A stretch of 64,000 bases of DNA, taken from contig NZ_BBQF01000001.1 in NCBI RefSeq assembly GCF_000813345.1, positions 682,001 to 746,000 on the forward strand, read 5' to 3'. The position numbers and the translations under genes were made by a program. Each line of letters begins with the position of its first letter. Positions within the stretch are counted from its first letter, which is position 1. This document shows, piece by piece, positions 16,519 through 25,183 of the stretch. The stretch comes from Sulfurospirillum arsenophilum NBRC 109478. GTDB taxonomy: Bacteria; Campylobacterota; Campylobacteria; Campylobacterales; Sulfurospirillaceae. The notes below the pieces were generated by a model that saw only the letters and a list, made by a program, of their open reading frames with translations, was not told the DNA's origin and did no database searches.

Positions 16519-19452
16519 TTACTTCTCTTCGTAGTGGAGTTTGAGTCCTTCACTGCTCATCACAAACCCGCTAATAACGATTTTGCCTTCATGCACCATT
16601 TTATGATGTTTCGCACACAGTGGGATGAGATTGTAGCGATGGTTTTGATGGAAGTGGTCGATGTTACCGTTGGCATCGGCACTCTCTTGCGCTTTGATGT
16701 GATGCACTTCATCGACATATTCATCACAGAGTGCGCATTTGGAGAGGTAGAGATTTTTGTTGTATTTGCTACGTTTTTTCTGCTTTAAAAGCTCCACTTC
16801 GCCAAGTTCTCCCGCGAGGCTTCTTCTGATGTCATAAGCCGTTTTGATAAACTCTTTATCCATATGCAAAGATTTGGCAAACTCTAAACCATACAATGAA
16901 CTACCACTACCAATTTCGAGCTTTCGGTTGTAAAGCAGTTTGTCATTCTCTTCATCGTAACTGACTCCTAAATGCAGATAGATTACTTTTTTAAGCTCCG
17001 CGATTAAAGGCAAATGGCTCAGCTGATGCAGATGGGTGGCAAAGACAAAGAAAGAGCCTAAAGCGTGCATCTTCGTAATGGCACTCGCCACAATGGCGAG
17101 AGCAGACTCAGTCTCCGTTCCATGGCTGATCTCATCGCCAAGCACGAGTGAAAATTCTGTAGTACGGTTAAAGATATTTTTGAGCTCAAGCATCTCGACC
17201 GTGAAGGTTGAAAGCCCTTTGTAAAGGTTGTCATGGCTGATAATGCGTGTGAAGATTTTATCGAACAGGTTAAAACGCATGGAAGCACACGGTACAAAAA
17301 AGCCCGCTTGCGCCATGATAACGGCAATGCCAAGACTTTTCATGAGCGAAGATTTGCCACTGGAATTGATGCCATAAAGCAAAATACCTTGTACTTCATT
17401 GGCATTGCACGCTTCTAAGGTGACATGATCGTGGGTGATCTCAGGTGAGCAGTTTCCTAAAAAAATATCGTTGGGAATGTAAATGCCATTTTCCTCGCGT
17501 GACTCAATGAGCGGATGGCGAAGTCCAATGGCTTCGATAAAGCGTTTTTCTTCTTGCATCGGCAACAGCTCAGGTCTTGCGTAGTTGAAATGTACCGCAC
17601 ATTTGGCGTTGCTTAGGGCAACATCAAGGGTTCCCACAAACGAGATAAGATGCTCTAATGTAAGGGCGTAATGCGTCTCGATTTTTTCCAGCATCTCATC
17701 GTAACGCTGTTTGACCAAAGCGATCATTTGCAGGTTGCTGAGTGTGATCTCTTGGGAAATTTCTTCAATCAAGGATGCTGAAATCTTCACGCTGTTTTTG
17801 AGATGCCTAAAGGTAAAGTCTTTGAAAAAGTAGTGCTTCTCTCCAATGGTGATGAAGCTCTGCATGAGTTTTTCTTCAATCAGCGCAAAACGGTTTTTGC
17901 TGATAGAGATGTAGTGTCCTTCACTCTCCAACCACTCGATGCTTAGCGTCGTGCGGTTGCTCTCTTCAAAAAGTGCTTCAATATGGCGTGAGATATGCTC
18001 AAGCGCACTAAAACGCTCTTCTTTGCTCTGCTCGATCTTGTCGATTTGCGGATAGACCCCTTTAAGAAAAAGGTTTTCGCTGATCTGATCTTTGCGAAAC
18101 TTGGCGCACACATCGAGTACAAACGTACTTTTGAGCATTTCTAAAAGTGCTTCACTCTCATCGAAAAGATCTTTGGGGGTTGGAACTTTTTTAAGTTCGG
18201 CTTCTTTGAGAATGCCTAAGATCGCTTCGAGGGAAGTGCTGAGGTAATCAAGCTCCAAAGGGTGCAATTTTTTAAGAGCAATCCGTCTTAAAATGCGCTC
18301 CAAATCATAGACTTGTTTTAAAGCAATCTCAAATTTTTTGTACTCTTTGATAAGTTGGGAACTTAGATCAAAACGCTCGTTTAGCGTTTTAAGATCGCAA
18401 ATAGGATTGAGCAAACGCTCTTTCAAAAGGCGCTTTCCGATGGCAGTAGAGGTTTGGTCGATCAGGTTTAAAAGTGTCATCTCAGAGGGATTTTTGGAGA
18501 TGATGTCAAGCTGTTCAAGGGCATTGTTGCCGATGTAAAGATAACGACTGTTGCCTAGTAAAATAGGACGACTCATCTTTTCGATAATGTTGGCATCATG
18601 CTCAATGATAAAATCGCACAAAATCGCTAAGGATTCGCTCGCGTAAGGGTAGCGTTCGATGTCGAGGTATTCGATAGGTGAGAGCAGGGAACGAATCGCA
18701 TAAATGCGCCCAAAAAGCTCATTTTGATACGCTACTTTAAGGCGCTCTTTGTTGATGCTGTGCGCGACGCTTGGTGTAATTTCAAGGTAGTTTTGCACCC
18801 ACTCTTTATCGATGCTTTCGGTGTTAAACGTGAGGACAATTTCGCTGGTTTTATAGGTTTGTAAAAGGTTGAAAATCTCATCAAGTGCATACGTTTTATC
18901 TTCTCTCGTACCATGCACCTCGTTGATGATGGTCTTTCCAGTAGTGACATCAATCGCACTGTAGCCAACGGAGTAGATCTGATGATTGCAGTCAACAAGC
19001 AGAGAGACAAGGTAATTTTCGCTCGATTCAATGAGGTAGTCAAAGTTTGTACCCGGACTTATGATGTTTGAGATGTAACGCTTTACATGCGGTGGCTCGC
19101 CTTTTTGGCGTACTAAAACGATGGTGTATTTTTTACTCTGAACCAGACGTGCAAGGTAGCGATCAAGTGAAACAGAGGGAATGCCCGCAAGCAAAGGATT
19201 TTGGAGTGAATTTTCTAAAATGGATTTGTTTTTACGGGTGAGTTGGATGTTCAGTAGCTCTGAAACTTCTTTAGCTTTACCGATTTGATGCGTTTCATTG
19301 TTCACTTCGTAGGTTTCAAAAAAAGAGCCTATCTCCATAAAAACAATCGTATTTTTGCCATATTTTGCTTCAAAAAAGAGCTGAAGGTCGAAGTAGATTT
19401 CAGTGAGAAGTCTCTCTTTGGAGCAGAGCATTTGAGCAATATTTTCAAGCAT
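16519..19452 (-). CDS. MutS7-type mismatch-repair ATPase with C-terminal HNH nuclease
   Basis: 977 aa. The N terminus has a mismatch-recognition domain with the FxE motif ([11 protein letters not shown] at 44-46), which MutS2 lacks; then connector, lever and clamp regions; then the ATPase with Walker [10 protein letters not shown] near residue 694 and Walker [13 protein letters not shown] near 768. After the ATPase comes an HNH nuclease module: a zinc-type pair C906/C909, HHI at 917-919, then NLIPLC ... HH ... H at 941-954. MutS plus HNH is the layout of the MutS7 subfamily, known from Campylobacterota, giant viruses and octocoral mitochondria. Such a protein could both find a mismatch and cut, without MutL or MutH. 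Stands alone; convergent with the DJ-1 gene. Confidence 0.93.
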   Translation of the reverse strand: MLENIAQMLCSKERLLTEIYFDLQLFFEAKYGKNTIVFMEIGSFFETYEVNNETHQIGKAKEVSELLNIQLTRKNKSILENSLQNPLLAGIPSVSLDRYLARLVQSKKYTIVLVRQKGEPPHVKRYISNIISPGTNFDYLIESSENYLVSLLVDCNHQIYSVGYSAIDVTTGKTIINEVHGTREDKTYALDEIFNLLQTYKTSEIVLTFNTESIDKEWVQNYLEITPSVAHSINKERLKVAYQNELFGRIYAIRSLLSPIEYLDIERYPYASESLAILCDFIIEHDANIIEKMSRPILLGNSRYLYIGNNALEQLDIISKNPSEMTLLNLIDQTSTAIGKRLLKERLLNPICDLKTLNERFDLSSQLIKEYKKFEIALKQVYDLERILRRIALKKLHPLELDYLSTSLEAILGILKEAELKKVPTPKDLFDESEALLEMLKSTFVLDVCAKFRKDQISENLFLKGVYPQIDKIEQSKEERFSALEHISRHIEALFEESNRTTLSIEWLESEGHYISISKNRFALIEEKLMQSFITIGEKHYFFKDFTFRHLKNSVKISASLIEEISQEITLSNLQMIALVKQRYDEMLEKIETHYALTLEHLISFVGTLDVALSNAKCAVHFNYARPELLPMQEEKRFIEAIGLRHPLIESREENGIYIPNDIFLGNCSPEITHDHVTLEACNANEVQGILLYGINSSGKSSLMKSLGIAVIMAQAGFFVPCASMRFNLFDKIFTRIISHDNLYKGLSTFTVEMLELKNIFNRTTEFSLVLGDEISHGTETESALAIVASAITKMHALGSFFVFATHLHQLSHLPLIAELKKVIYLHLGVSYDEENDKLLYNRKLEIGSGSSLYGLEFAKSLHMDKEFIKTAYDIRRSLAGELGEVELLKQKKRSKYNKNLYLSKCALCDEYVDEVHHIKAQESADANGNIDHFHQNHRYNLIPLCAKHHKMVHEGKIVISGFVMSSEGLKLHYEEK

Positions 19453-19556
19453 TAAAACCAGTACCGCCTTTAAAAGATAGATTCAATTATACACAAAGGA
19501 AGCATAAAGAAAGGGGTTGTTTGGTACAATAAAGAGACTATACATGAAGGATGAAC

Positions 19557-19961
19557 ATGGAGATTGAAATTTCAACACCTGCTCTTTTATTTCCCGCGGT
19601 TTCGCTTTTGTTGTTGGCTTATACCAACCGTTTCTTGGCTGTGGCTCAGCTTATTCGGATGCTTCACCGTCAATCAACAGAGCGTGAAAATTGTGAAGAA
19701 TATAAGCAAATTGAAAACCTCAAACACCGATTAGAACTTACCAAATGGATGCAATTTTTTGGAGTGCTCTCTATCTTGCTCTGCACACTTTCCATGTTTG
19801 AACTTTTTTTAGGACTCTTTGGCATCGGTAAACAGATCTTTGGGCTCAGCCTCATCGCAATGTGTATTTCGCTTTTTATCTCACTTTGGGAAGTGATGAT
19901 CTCGACGCATGCGCTGAATATGGAACTGAGTGATATGCATGACAAGTGCAAAATAAAATAA
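19557..19961 (+). CDS. DUF2721 family membrane protein
   Basis: 134 aa with a hydrophobic N-terminal segment (STPALLFPAVSLLLLAYTNR), a charged middle, and two further hydrophobic helices near 65-110. The opening STPALLFPAVSLLLLAYTNRF is typical of DUF2721 proteins; function unknown. An ATG six bases earlier (19551) is in frame, but GAAGG at 19546-19550 is better spaced for 19557. Seventeen bases before the CvfB-like gene, so probably cotranscribed. Confidence 0.82.
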   Translation: MEIEISTPALLFPAVSLLLLAYTNRFLAVAQLIRMLHRQSTERENCEEYKQIENLKHRLELTKWMQFFGVLSILLCTLSMFELFLGLFGIGKQIFGLSLIAMCISLFISLWEVMISTHALNMELSDMHDKCKIK

Positions 19962-19977
19962 ACTATAAAGAAATAAA

Positions 19978-20817
19978 ATGAATCAATACCTTCTCGTAGG
20001 CGAGAAAAATCGCCTCAAAATCAACCGATATACCGACAATGGCGTTTACTTGATCTGTGAAGATCAAGACGAAGTTCTCATGCCAAACCAATACGTCACT
20101 TTTGCAATGAAAGAGGGCGATGAAATCGATGTCTTTGTCTATTTTGACTCGGAAGATCGCATCGTGGCAAGTACCACATTTCCCAAGGCAATGCTGGATG
20201 AATTTGGCTGTTTTGAAGTGGTAGATGTAACGCCATTTGGTGCTTTCTTGGACTGGGGATTACCCAAAGATCTTCTCGTACCTAAAGCGCTTCAAAAGTT
20301 CCCCTTTTATGTGGGTATGAAGGTCATCGTGCAGGTCTGTTTGGACGATGAAACAGGGCGCATCATCGGCAGTCAAAAATACAATGATTTTTTAAAGAAA
20401 GATCTTAGCGCACTCAAACTCAAACAAGAGGTCAATGTGTTGGTGCGTGAGCGCACACCACTTGGCTTTAAAGTGATCGTTAACAATCTTTACGATGGAC
20501 TGATTTTTCACAATGAAATTTTTGAAAACATCGAAGTGGGCGATGAAAAAGTAGGGTTCATTAAGACCCTAAGGAAAGATGGCAAACTCGACATCATCTT
20601 ACAACCCATTGGCGATAAAAGCGATAAGGTCGCAGCTGCGAAAATCGTAGAGATTTTAAGCCTCACAGGAGGCGCTTGCGAGATGAATTACAAAAGTACC
20701 CCTGAGCTTATTTCCGAGCGTTTTGGTCTTAGCCGTAAGGCGTATAAACGCGCACTTACCAAGCTGATTGATGCGAAAAAACTCGAAGTGAACGATGAGG
20801 GAATGCGTCTTTTATGA
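19978..20817 (+). CDS. S1 RNA-binding protein of the CvfB/YitL family
   Basis: 279 aa: tandem S1-like OB domains (for example DVTPFGAFLDWG near residue 80) and a C-terminal winged helix (ISERFGLSRKAYKRALTKLI). CvfB of Staphylococcus binds RNA and affects virulence gene expression; in this phylum the role is unknown. The stop overlaps the next ATG (ATGA at 20814-20817), so it is coupled to the flavoprotein gene. Confidence 0.85.
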   Translation: MNQYLLVGEKNRLKINRYTDNGVYLICEDQDEVLMPNQYVTFAMKEGDEIDVFVYFDSEDRIVASTTFPKAMLDEFGCFEVVDVTPFGAFLDWGLPKDLLVPKALQKFPFYVGMKVIVQVCLDDETGRIIGSQKYNDFLKKDLSALKLKQEVNVLVRERTPLGFKVIVNNLYDGLIFHNEIFENIEVGDEKVGFIKTLRKDGKLDIILQPIGDKSDKVAAAKIVEILSLTGGACEMNYKSTPELISERFGLSRKAYKRALTKLIDAKKLEVNDEGMRLL

Positions 20818-22028
20818 GCCGTGTTGCCATCATCGGAGCGGGGGCTTCTGGACTGGTCTGTGCCATCGAAGCGGCACGTAAAGGTTTACATGTAACGCTT
20901 TTTGAGAAGAACAGTAAAGTGGGTCGAAAAATCCTTGCTACAGGCAATGGCAGATGCAATATCTCCAATGAAAAGATCAACATAACGTGCTATCATGGCG
21001 AATCACCTAGCTTTGCCAAAGAGGCATTGAGGCGTTTTGATACGTTTACATGTAAAGCCTATTTTCGCTCTTTAGGGCTGGAAATGCGTGAAGGAGAAGA
21101 AGGCAGACTTTACCCGATGAGTCATCAAGCTTCCAGTGTGGTGGATATGCTGATCCATGAGGCACGAAGTTTGGGCGTGAACGTTTCACTTGAGAGTGAA
21201 GTGCTCAAAATAGAGAAAAAAGGTGCAGAATTTATTTTACATGTAAACGAAAAAACGCACGCTTTTGATGCATGTGTGATCGCGACAGGAAGTGTTGCGA
21301 TGCCAACCCTTGGAAGTTCTGGCAGTGGTTATGCGTTTGCGAAAGCTTTGGGGCACAGTGTCATTGCGCCGTATCCTTCACTCGTGCAATTTGTCAGCGA
21401 TGAGCCGCACCTTAAAGAGGTGAGTGGTGTGAAAGTGGACGCGGGTGTGGAACTTTACATCGCTAACCAAAAACGTCAAAGTGTGCAGGGCGATCTGCTT
21501 TTTACCGCGTATGGACTCTCCGGTAGTGCTATCTTAGATATAAGTCGTGCCGCGTCTAAAGCCTTTGTGGATGGTGAGGCCGTGCATGTTGTGCTTGATC
21601 TTTTGCCAAATCTCAGTCGTGAAGAACTTACGTCATTGCTTCAAAAACGACTTTCTTTTGCGAAAGATAAATCTCTTACCTTATGGCTAGAGGGAATCAT
21701 TCCTAAAAAACTCGCTCATTTCATCGTTGAAAATACAAAATTAACCCACATCAAAGAGGCAGCAGCTCTTGGGGCAAAAGAGATGAAAAAGATCGTTTTT
21801 GCTTTGAAGTCATTACGTTTACATGTAAAAGCCACCAAAGGATTTGAGAGTGCTGAAGTGTGCGCAGGCGGTGTGGATGTCAGAGAACTGGATGCTAAAA
21901 ATCTGATGTCGAAAGAGATCAAAAATCTCTATTTTTGTGGGGAAGTTTTAGATATTGATGGCGATTGTGGAGGGTTTAATCTCCACTTCGCTTGGGCTTC
22001 AGGCTATCTTGTCGGACAGAGTGTTTAG
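20814..22028 (+). CDS. HI0933-like FAD-dependent oxidoreductase (YhiN/BaiN family)
   Basis: 404 aa. N-terminal dinucleotide-binding motif IIGAGASGLVCAIEAARKG followed by a glutamate in FEKNSKVGRKIL, and the family block ATGNGRCNISN; a C-terminal FAD block VLDIDGDCGGFNLHFAWASG. Substrate unknown. Remarkable for holding four copies of the ACATGTAA palindrome in 1.2 kb (20885, 21045, 21236, 21818), giving GLHVT, FTCK, LHVN and LHVK. Convergent with hemJ and overlapping it by four bases. Confidence 0.9.
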   Translation: MSRVAIIGAGASGLVCAIEAARKGLHVTLFEKNSKVGRKILATGNGRCNISNEKINITCYHGESPSFAKEALRRFDTFTCKAYFRSLGLEMREGEEGRLYPMSHQASSVVDMLIHEARSLGVNVSLESEVLKIEKKGAEFILHVNEKTHAFDACVIATGSVAMPTLGSSGSGYAFAKALGHSVIAPYPSLVQFVSDEPHLKEVSGVKVDAGVELYIANQKRQSVQGDLLFTAYGLSGSAILDISRAASKAFVDGEAVHVVLDLLPNLSREELTSLLQKRLSFAKDKSLTLWLEGIIPKKLAHFIVENTKLTHIKEAAALGAKEMKKIVFALKSLRLHVKATKGFESAEVCAGGVDVRELDAKNLMSKEIKNLYFCGEVLDIDGDCGGFNLHFAWASGYLVGQSV

Positions 22029-22549
22029 TCTTTTTTATCTTTATGTGCAGGTTGTTGCATAATCATATAAATGATAAAAGCAAAAAATGCAATGGTAATG
22101 GTTGTAAAAAGCAATGAAAACGTTTTAACCACCACATAGGCTACGATCAAAATGGAAAGAAGAGTTGGTACTTCATTGTAGGCGCGAAAAAATTTGCCAC
22201 TGCGTTTACACTCATCTTTTTCTAATTCTTCTCGGAAATATTCTAATGAAAACGAATACGCGGTCATTAACGCAACCACGACTAATTTTGCATAGAGCCA
22301 TTCGCCTGTTTCAAATAAGATAGGGTTGATAATGAGCATTGCTGAGCCACTAAGAAGTGTTGCCCAAAAAGCAGGAAGTCCGATGTATTTGTAGACTTTG
22401 TACTCTTGTATTTTAACAACTTCCACAAATTCACTTTTGTGAGAGTGTTCCACATGATAGACAAAAAGACGTGGCAGATAAAAAAGCATCGCCATCCATG
22501 ACATAAATGCCATAACATGAAACGTTAAAATCCAACTATAATACTCCAT
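22025..22549 (-). CDS. hemJ: Protoporphyrinogen oxidase HemJ
   Basis: Membrane enzyme of the penultimate haem step. 174 aa from the ATG at 22549, which has AGGAG upstream; a TTG at 22564 would add five residues but overlaps that site. Hydrophobic helices and the family motif FHVMAFMSW...LFYLPRLFVYH with the conserved histidine near residue 10, and KLVVVALMTAYS later. The protein has an extra C-terminal hydrophobic segment and a histidine/lysine tail, making it somewhat longer than the usual about 145 aa. Confidence 0.85.
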   Translation of the reverse strand: MEYYSWILTFHVMAFMSWMAMLFYLPRLFVYHVEHSHKSEFVEVVKIQEYKVYKYIGLPAFWATLLSGSAMLIINPILFETGEWLYAKLVVVALMTAYSFSLEYFREELEKDECKRSGKFFRAYNEVPTLLSILIVAYVVVKTFSLLFTTITIAFFAFIIYMIMQQPAHKDKKD

Positions 22550-22611
22550 TTTTCGCTCCTGCAAAAATATGTGCGCATTATAACAAGTATAAGAGGTTTT
22601 TTAAGGGATTT

Positions 22612-22914
22612 TTAACAGCACTCCATTTCAGCTTTTTCCATCAATTCAATGCCTTTTTCAAACTCGTACTCTTCAAAGAGCGCAGAAAGATAAAAAACAT
22701 GCGAGCAGATGTGGTACAAAATATCTTTCGCGTCATGTTTCGCAAAAACAGCTTTGTAGTCATTCGGAATAAGCGTTTCAAAACGAATCCACAAATCATC
22801 TTTAGCTTCAGGGTGAAGCTCAAAAAGTTCGTACATAGCATCGAGCACTTGGGTGGCATTTTCATAGCAGTCAATGTTGTGAAAACTCACATAACGATCG
22901 CGTATCTCTTCCAT
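22612..22914 (-). CDS. cowN: CowN-like protein protecting nitrogenase from carbon monoxide
   Basis: 100 aa from the chosen ATG. The N terminus RDRYVSFHNIDCYENA matches CowN (DRYVSFxGIDCxxNA), the small protein that lets Rhodospirillum-type diazotrophs grow on N2 when CO is present. The reading frame extends upstream to 22962, but family length and the conserved start near DRYVSF favour 22914. Upstream AGCCT...AGGCT (22922-22938) could fold over the weak AAAAAGG binding site. The C terminus ends MECC, a possible metal or redox site. No nif genes are in the window. Confidence 0.8.
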   Translation of the reverse strand: MEEIRDRYVSFHNIDCYENATQVLDAMYELFELHPEAKDDLWIRFETLIPNDYKAVFAKHDAKDILYHICSHVFYLSALFEEYEFEKGIELMEKAEMECC

Positions 22915-23108
22915 TAAAGGCAGCCTTTTTAAGAGGCTTATGCATGTTGTGTTCCTTAACATTACAAGGAAAATAAATGATTAAAAAAAGTCTCTCACAC
23001 TTTCCTCTTTGTCAATCTAAAGAGTGCTGATTTTAAACAAGAAATATTGATGTATAGTGGAATTAGCTGCAATGCTATAGCATCAATGAAATCAAAAAAG
23101 GATATCCA

Positions 23109-23270
23109 ATGAAAAAGAGTTTAACATTTATAATGCTTCTGTTTGTGGTACTTATGGCGAGTGGTTGTGAAACATGGCGTGGTGTCAAAAAAGACACATC
23201 TAACGGCGCTGAATGGAGCAAAGATAAGGTCAATGATGGCGCTAAATACATCGAGAAAAAAACCGAGTAA
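23109..23270 (+). CDS. Small entericidin-like lipoprotein (53 aa)
   Basis: Signal sequence MKKSLTFIMLLFVVLMASGC with a lipobox (MASGC, cysteine at 20), then a short polar tail (ETWRGVKKDTSNGAEWSKDK...). The CxTxRGxxxD pattern after the cysteine is that of entericidin A/B peptides, small bacteriolytic or stress lipoproteins. Mature peptide of 34 residues. A purine-rich AAAAAAGGA lies upstream. Single gene; a palindromic hairpin follows. Confidence 0.72.
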   Translation: MKKSLTFIMLLFVVLMASGCETWRGVKKDTSNGAEWSKDKVNDGAKYIEKKTE

Positions 23271-23289
23271 AGATAAAGAGACAGGCTAC

Positions 23290-23317
23290 TTAAAATGTTT
23301 ACATGTAAATATTTTAA
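23290..23317. terminator. Extended palindrome between convergent genes, probable bidirectional terminator
   Basis: A TTTACATGTAAA copy (23298-23309) is embedded in a 28-base near-palindrome TTAAAAT-G...T-ATTTTAA with one mismatch, flanked by A and T runs on either side. It lies between the lipoprotein stop and the stop of the EAL gene on the other strand, so it could stop transcription both ways. Confidence 0.55.
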
Positions 23318-24603
23318 TGAAGCACTAAACTCTCAAAAGGGGTTGGTTCACTCCACAAATAGCCTTGAAAATAGTCAATGCCTAGCTCTTTACATGTAAG
23401 GTAAATATCTTCGCTTGCAACAAATTCTGCAATCGTTTGCATTCCTACTTTTTGGGCAAAGGTAACGATGGCTTCAACGACGGCTTTATGGGTGGCATTT
23501 TTATTGATCGTTTTAATGAGTGAGCCGTCTATCTTGATAAAGTCCGCTTGGAGTTTGACCAGATACTCAAAGTTCGAGTAGCCCGTTCCAAAATCATCAA
23601 TGGCGATCTTTACGCCTTGGCTTTTAAGCAAGGTTAAAAAGGAGATGACTTCAGGATGGTTTTCGATGCCTTCTCCCTCTGTGATCTCGATGGTAAGGTG
23701 CTCACTTACATTGTGCTCGTACATCTTCTCCAGTAAAAAATCAACTCTGCTTTGATCTAAAATATCGCTCAGCGAGAGATTGATGGAAAACTCCGCCCGT
23801 TTGTCTGCAAAAAAAGCAAAGGATTTTTGAATCACGATTTTGGTGATGTTTGCGTAAAGATTGGCACGTTTGGCATGTTCTAAAAAAAGATAGGGTGAGA
23901 TAATGCGACCCTCATGGCGAAGACGTACCAAGCACTCAAACTTTTGGATTTTCCCGCCTTCAATGCTTTGTGCAAAAACCTCAAAACGATCTTTTTTCAA
24001 AGCTTCACGAATGGTGTTTTCCCATGTGAGATCGGCCTTGGCATTGGACTGAGGATTGCATAAAGAAGGATTTTTGGCATCGTAGATCATAAGGTCTTTT
24101 CCGATGCGTTTGGCTTGTTTGATGGCAAATTCGGCATTGAGAAAAAGGTCGTCGTAGCCTATGGCAACACCAATGCGAAGCGGAGCGTAAATCTTTTCAT
24201 TTTCCATTTCAATGGGAGAATAGCCAAAGTACCAGAGGCATGATTCAATGTTTTGTAAAAAATGCGCTTGCTCGATCTCTTTGCCCGCAAGAATAGCAAA
24301 AAGATCAGCACCCAGATGAAAGACAACGGCTCTGGAAAAGCGACGTTGGATTCTTTGCGAGATGATTTTGAGGATTTGATCGCCCACTTCATACCCAAAG
24401 GAGTGGTTGAAGTTCCAAAATCCATTGACGTTTAAAAGAGCTAGTTTATTGGCTGTTGAATTGGCAAGGGTATTGACAAAGCGCTGGCGATCTGGCAGTT
24501 CCGTCAGCGGGTGAATTCTGCCATATCGCAATTCATACTTTAGCTCTTTTCGCATACCTTCGCGCACCTTGTGTGTTTTGTGTGATAGTTTAAATTTTGC
24601 CAC
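23314..24603 (-). CDS. Cytoplasmic GGDEF/EAL protein with degenerate GGDEF motif
   Basis: 429 aa, no membrane segment. The N-terminal GGDEF-type domain has GADLF (98-102) instead of GGDEF, so it should not make c-di-GMP. The EAL domain has ECL in place of EAL at the first glutamate, and keeps the EITE, DDFGTGYSN and FIKIDGSLI elements and QGY, so phosphodiesterase activity is plausible. It could lower c-di-GMP or act as a sensor. Stands alone on this strand with a palindrome copy (23389-23400) coding LTCK near its C terminus. Confidence 0.88.
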   Translation of the reverse strand: MAKFKLSHKTHKVREGMRKELKYELRYGRIHPLTELPDRQRFVNTLANSTANKLALLNVNGFWNFNHSFGYEVGDQILKIISQRIQRRFSRAVVFHLGADLFAILAGKEIEQAHFLQNIESCLWYFGYSPIEMENEKIYAPLRIGVAIGYDDLFLNAEFAIKQAKRIGKDLMIYDAKNPSLCNPQSNAKADLTWENTIREALKKDRFEVFAQSIEGGKIQKFECLVRLRHEGRIISPYLFLEHAKRANLYANITKIVIQKSFAFFADKRAEFSINLSLSDILDQSRVDFLLEKMYEHNVSEHLTIEITEGEGIENHPEVISFLTLLKSQGVKIAIDDFGTGYSNFEYLVKLQADFIKIDGSLIKTINKNATHKAVVEAIVTFAQKVGMQTIAEFVASEDIYLTCKELGIDYFQGYLWSEPTPFESLVLH

Positions 24604-24653
24604 TATTGTACTATGACATTATTTAAAAAATTATCTTGGGCACCCTAACGAGG

Positions 24654-25088
24654 TTATTTGGAAAAATGCCCCAATATTTCATCGGTTGGAGTCTTTGTCA
24701 AATCAAGTGTTAGATTGAGGGTAAGGCTCGTTTGGATGGAAGGGTTGAGTGCTGTGAAGATTTTATGGTTAATGGCTTTAGGTGCGGCAAAGAACCACTC
24801 ATCATGCTCATGCTTTAAGAGAGTCTCAGAAATTTGCAAGACAAGCTCGCGAATTCGCTTTAGCTCTTCTTCTTCTGCCATGTTATGGTTCTCTCCTGAG
24901 CCTTGGCGACCCCATGCTGTTTCACAATGACCTGAACGATCGGAGAGTTTTTCACTTGGCTTTTGATGGACGTCGAGGCTATCACTGCTTAAAAGGCATT
25001 CAAGCGACTCTCTGCCCATAGGGTCTGCTTTAACACGAAAGAGTTTGAAATGCTGTAAGTCCGCAACAACAACTAGTTTGGATGACAT
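24654..25088 (-). CDS. Host-attachment-protein family (baeRF-like)
   Basis: 144 aa, soluble. Begins KLVVVADLQHFKLFRV, followed by a charged, glycine/serine-rich middle and a C-terminal segment with FFAAPKAINHKIFTAL and LDLTKTPTDEILGHF, which match proteins annotated as required for attachment to host cells. That name comes from Agrobacterium and says little about an environmental species; the fold resembles archaeal release factor-like RNA-binding domains. Single gene. Confidence 0.75.
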   Translation of the reverse strand: MSSKLVVVADLQHFKLFRVKADPMGRESLECLLSSDSLDVHQKPSEKLSDRSGHCETAWGRQGSGENHNMAEEEELKRIRELVLQISETLLKHEHDEWFFAAPKAINHKIFTALNPSIQTSLTLNLTLDLTKTPTDEILGHFSK

Positions 25089-25150
25089 ATTAACTCCTTT
25101 TGAAGCGTATAAAACGCCTAAGATGTTTTATTATACTCCAAAGTTTTTCA

Positions 25151-25167
25151 AAAAACGTTACGTTTTT
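25151..25167 (-). terminator. AT-rich hairpin after the old yellow enzyme gene
   Basis: AAAAACG-TTA-CGTTTTT, 7-bp stem, 17 bases beyond the gene stop on the minus strand; in that direction it ends in a T-run. A TTTACATGTAAA copy (25171-25182) lies between the stop and the hairpin. Confidence 0.45.
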
Positions 25168-25170
25168 AGC

Positions 25171-25182
25171 TTTACATGTAAA
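25171..25182. repeat. TTTACATGTAAA palindrome, intergenic copy
   Basis: Exact copy one base beyond the stop of the old yellow enzyme gene. See the dispersed-repeat entry. Confidence 0.95.
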
Positions 25183-25183
25183 C

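Noticed and set aside
16480-16788. 102-codon frame on the plus strand
   Set aside because: Antisense shadow of the HNH tail of mutS7; no binding site and no protein-like pattern.
22952-22971. TTCCTT-N8-AAGGAA upstream of cowN as a NifA or sigma-54 site
   Set aside because: Does not match TGT-N10-ACA or the -24/-12 elements; kept only as an unexplained repeat.
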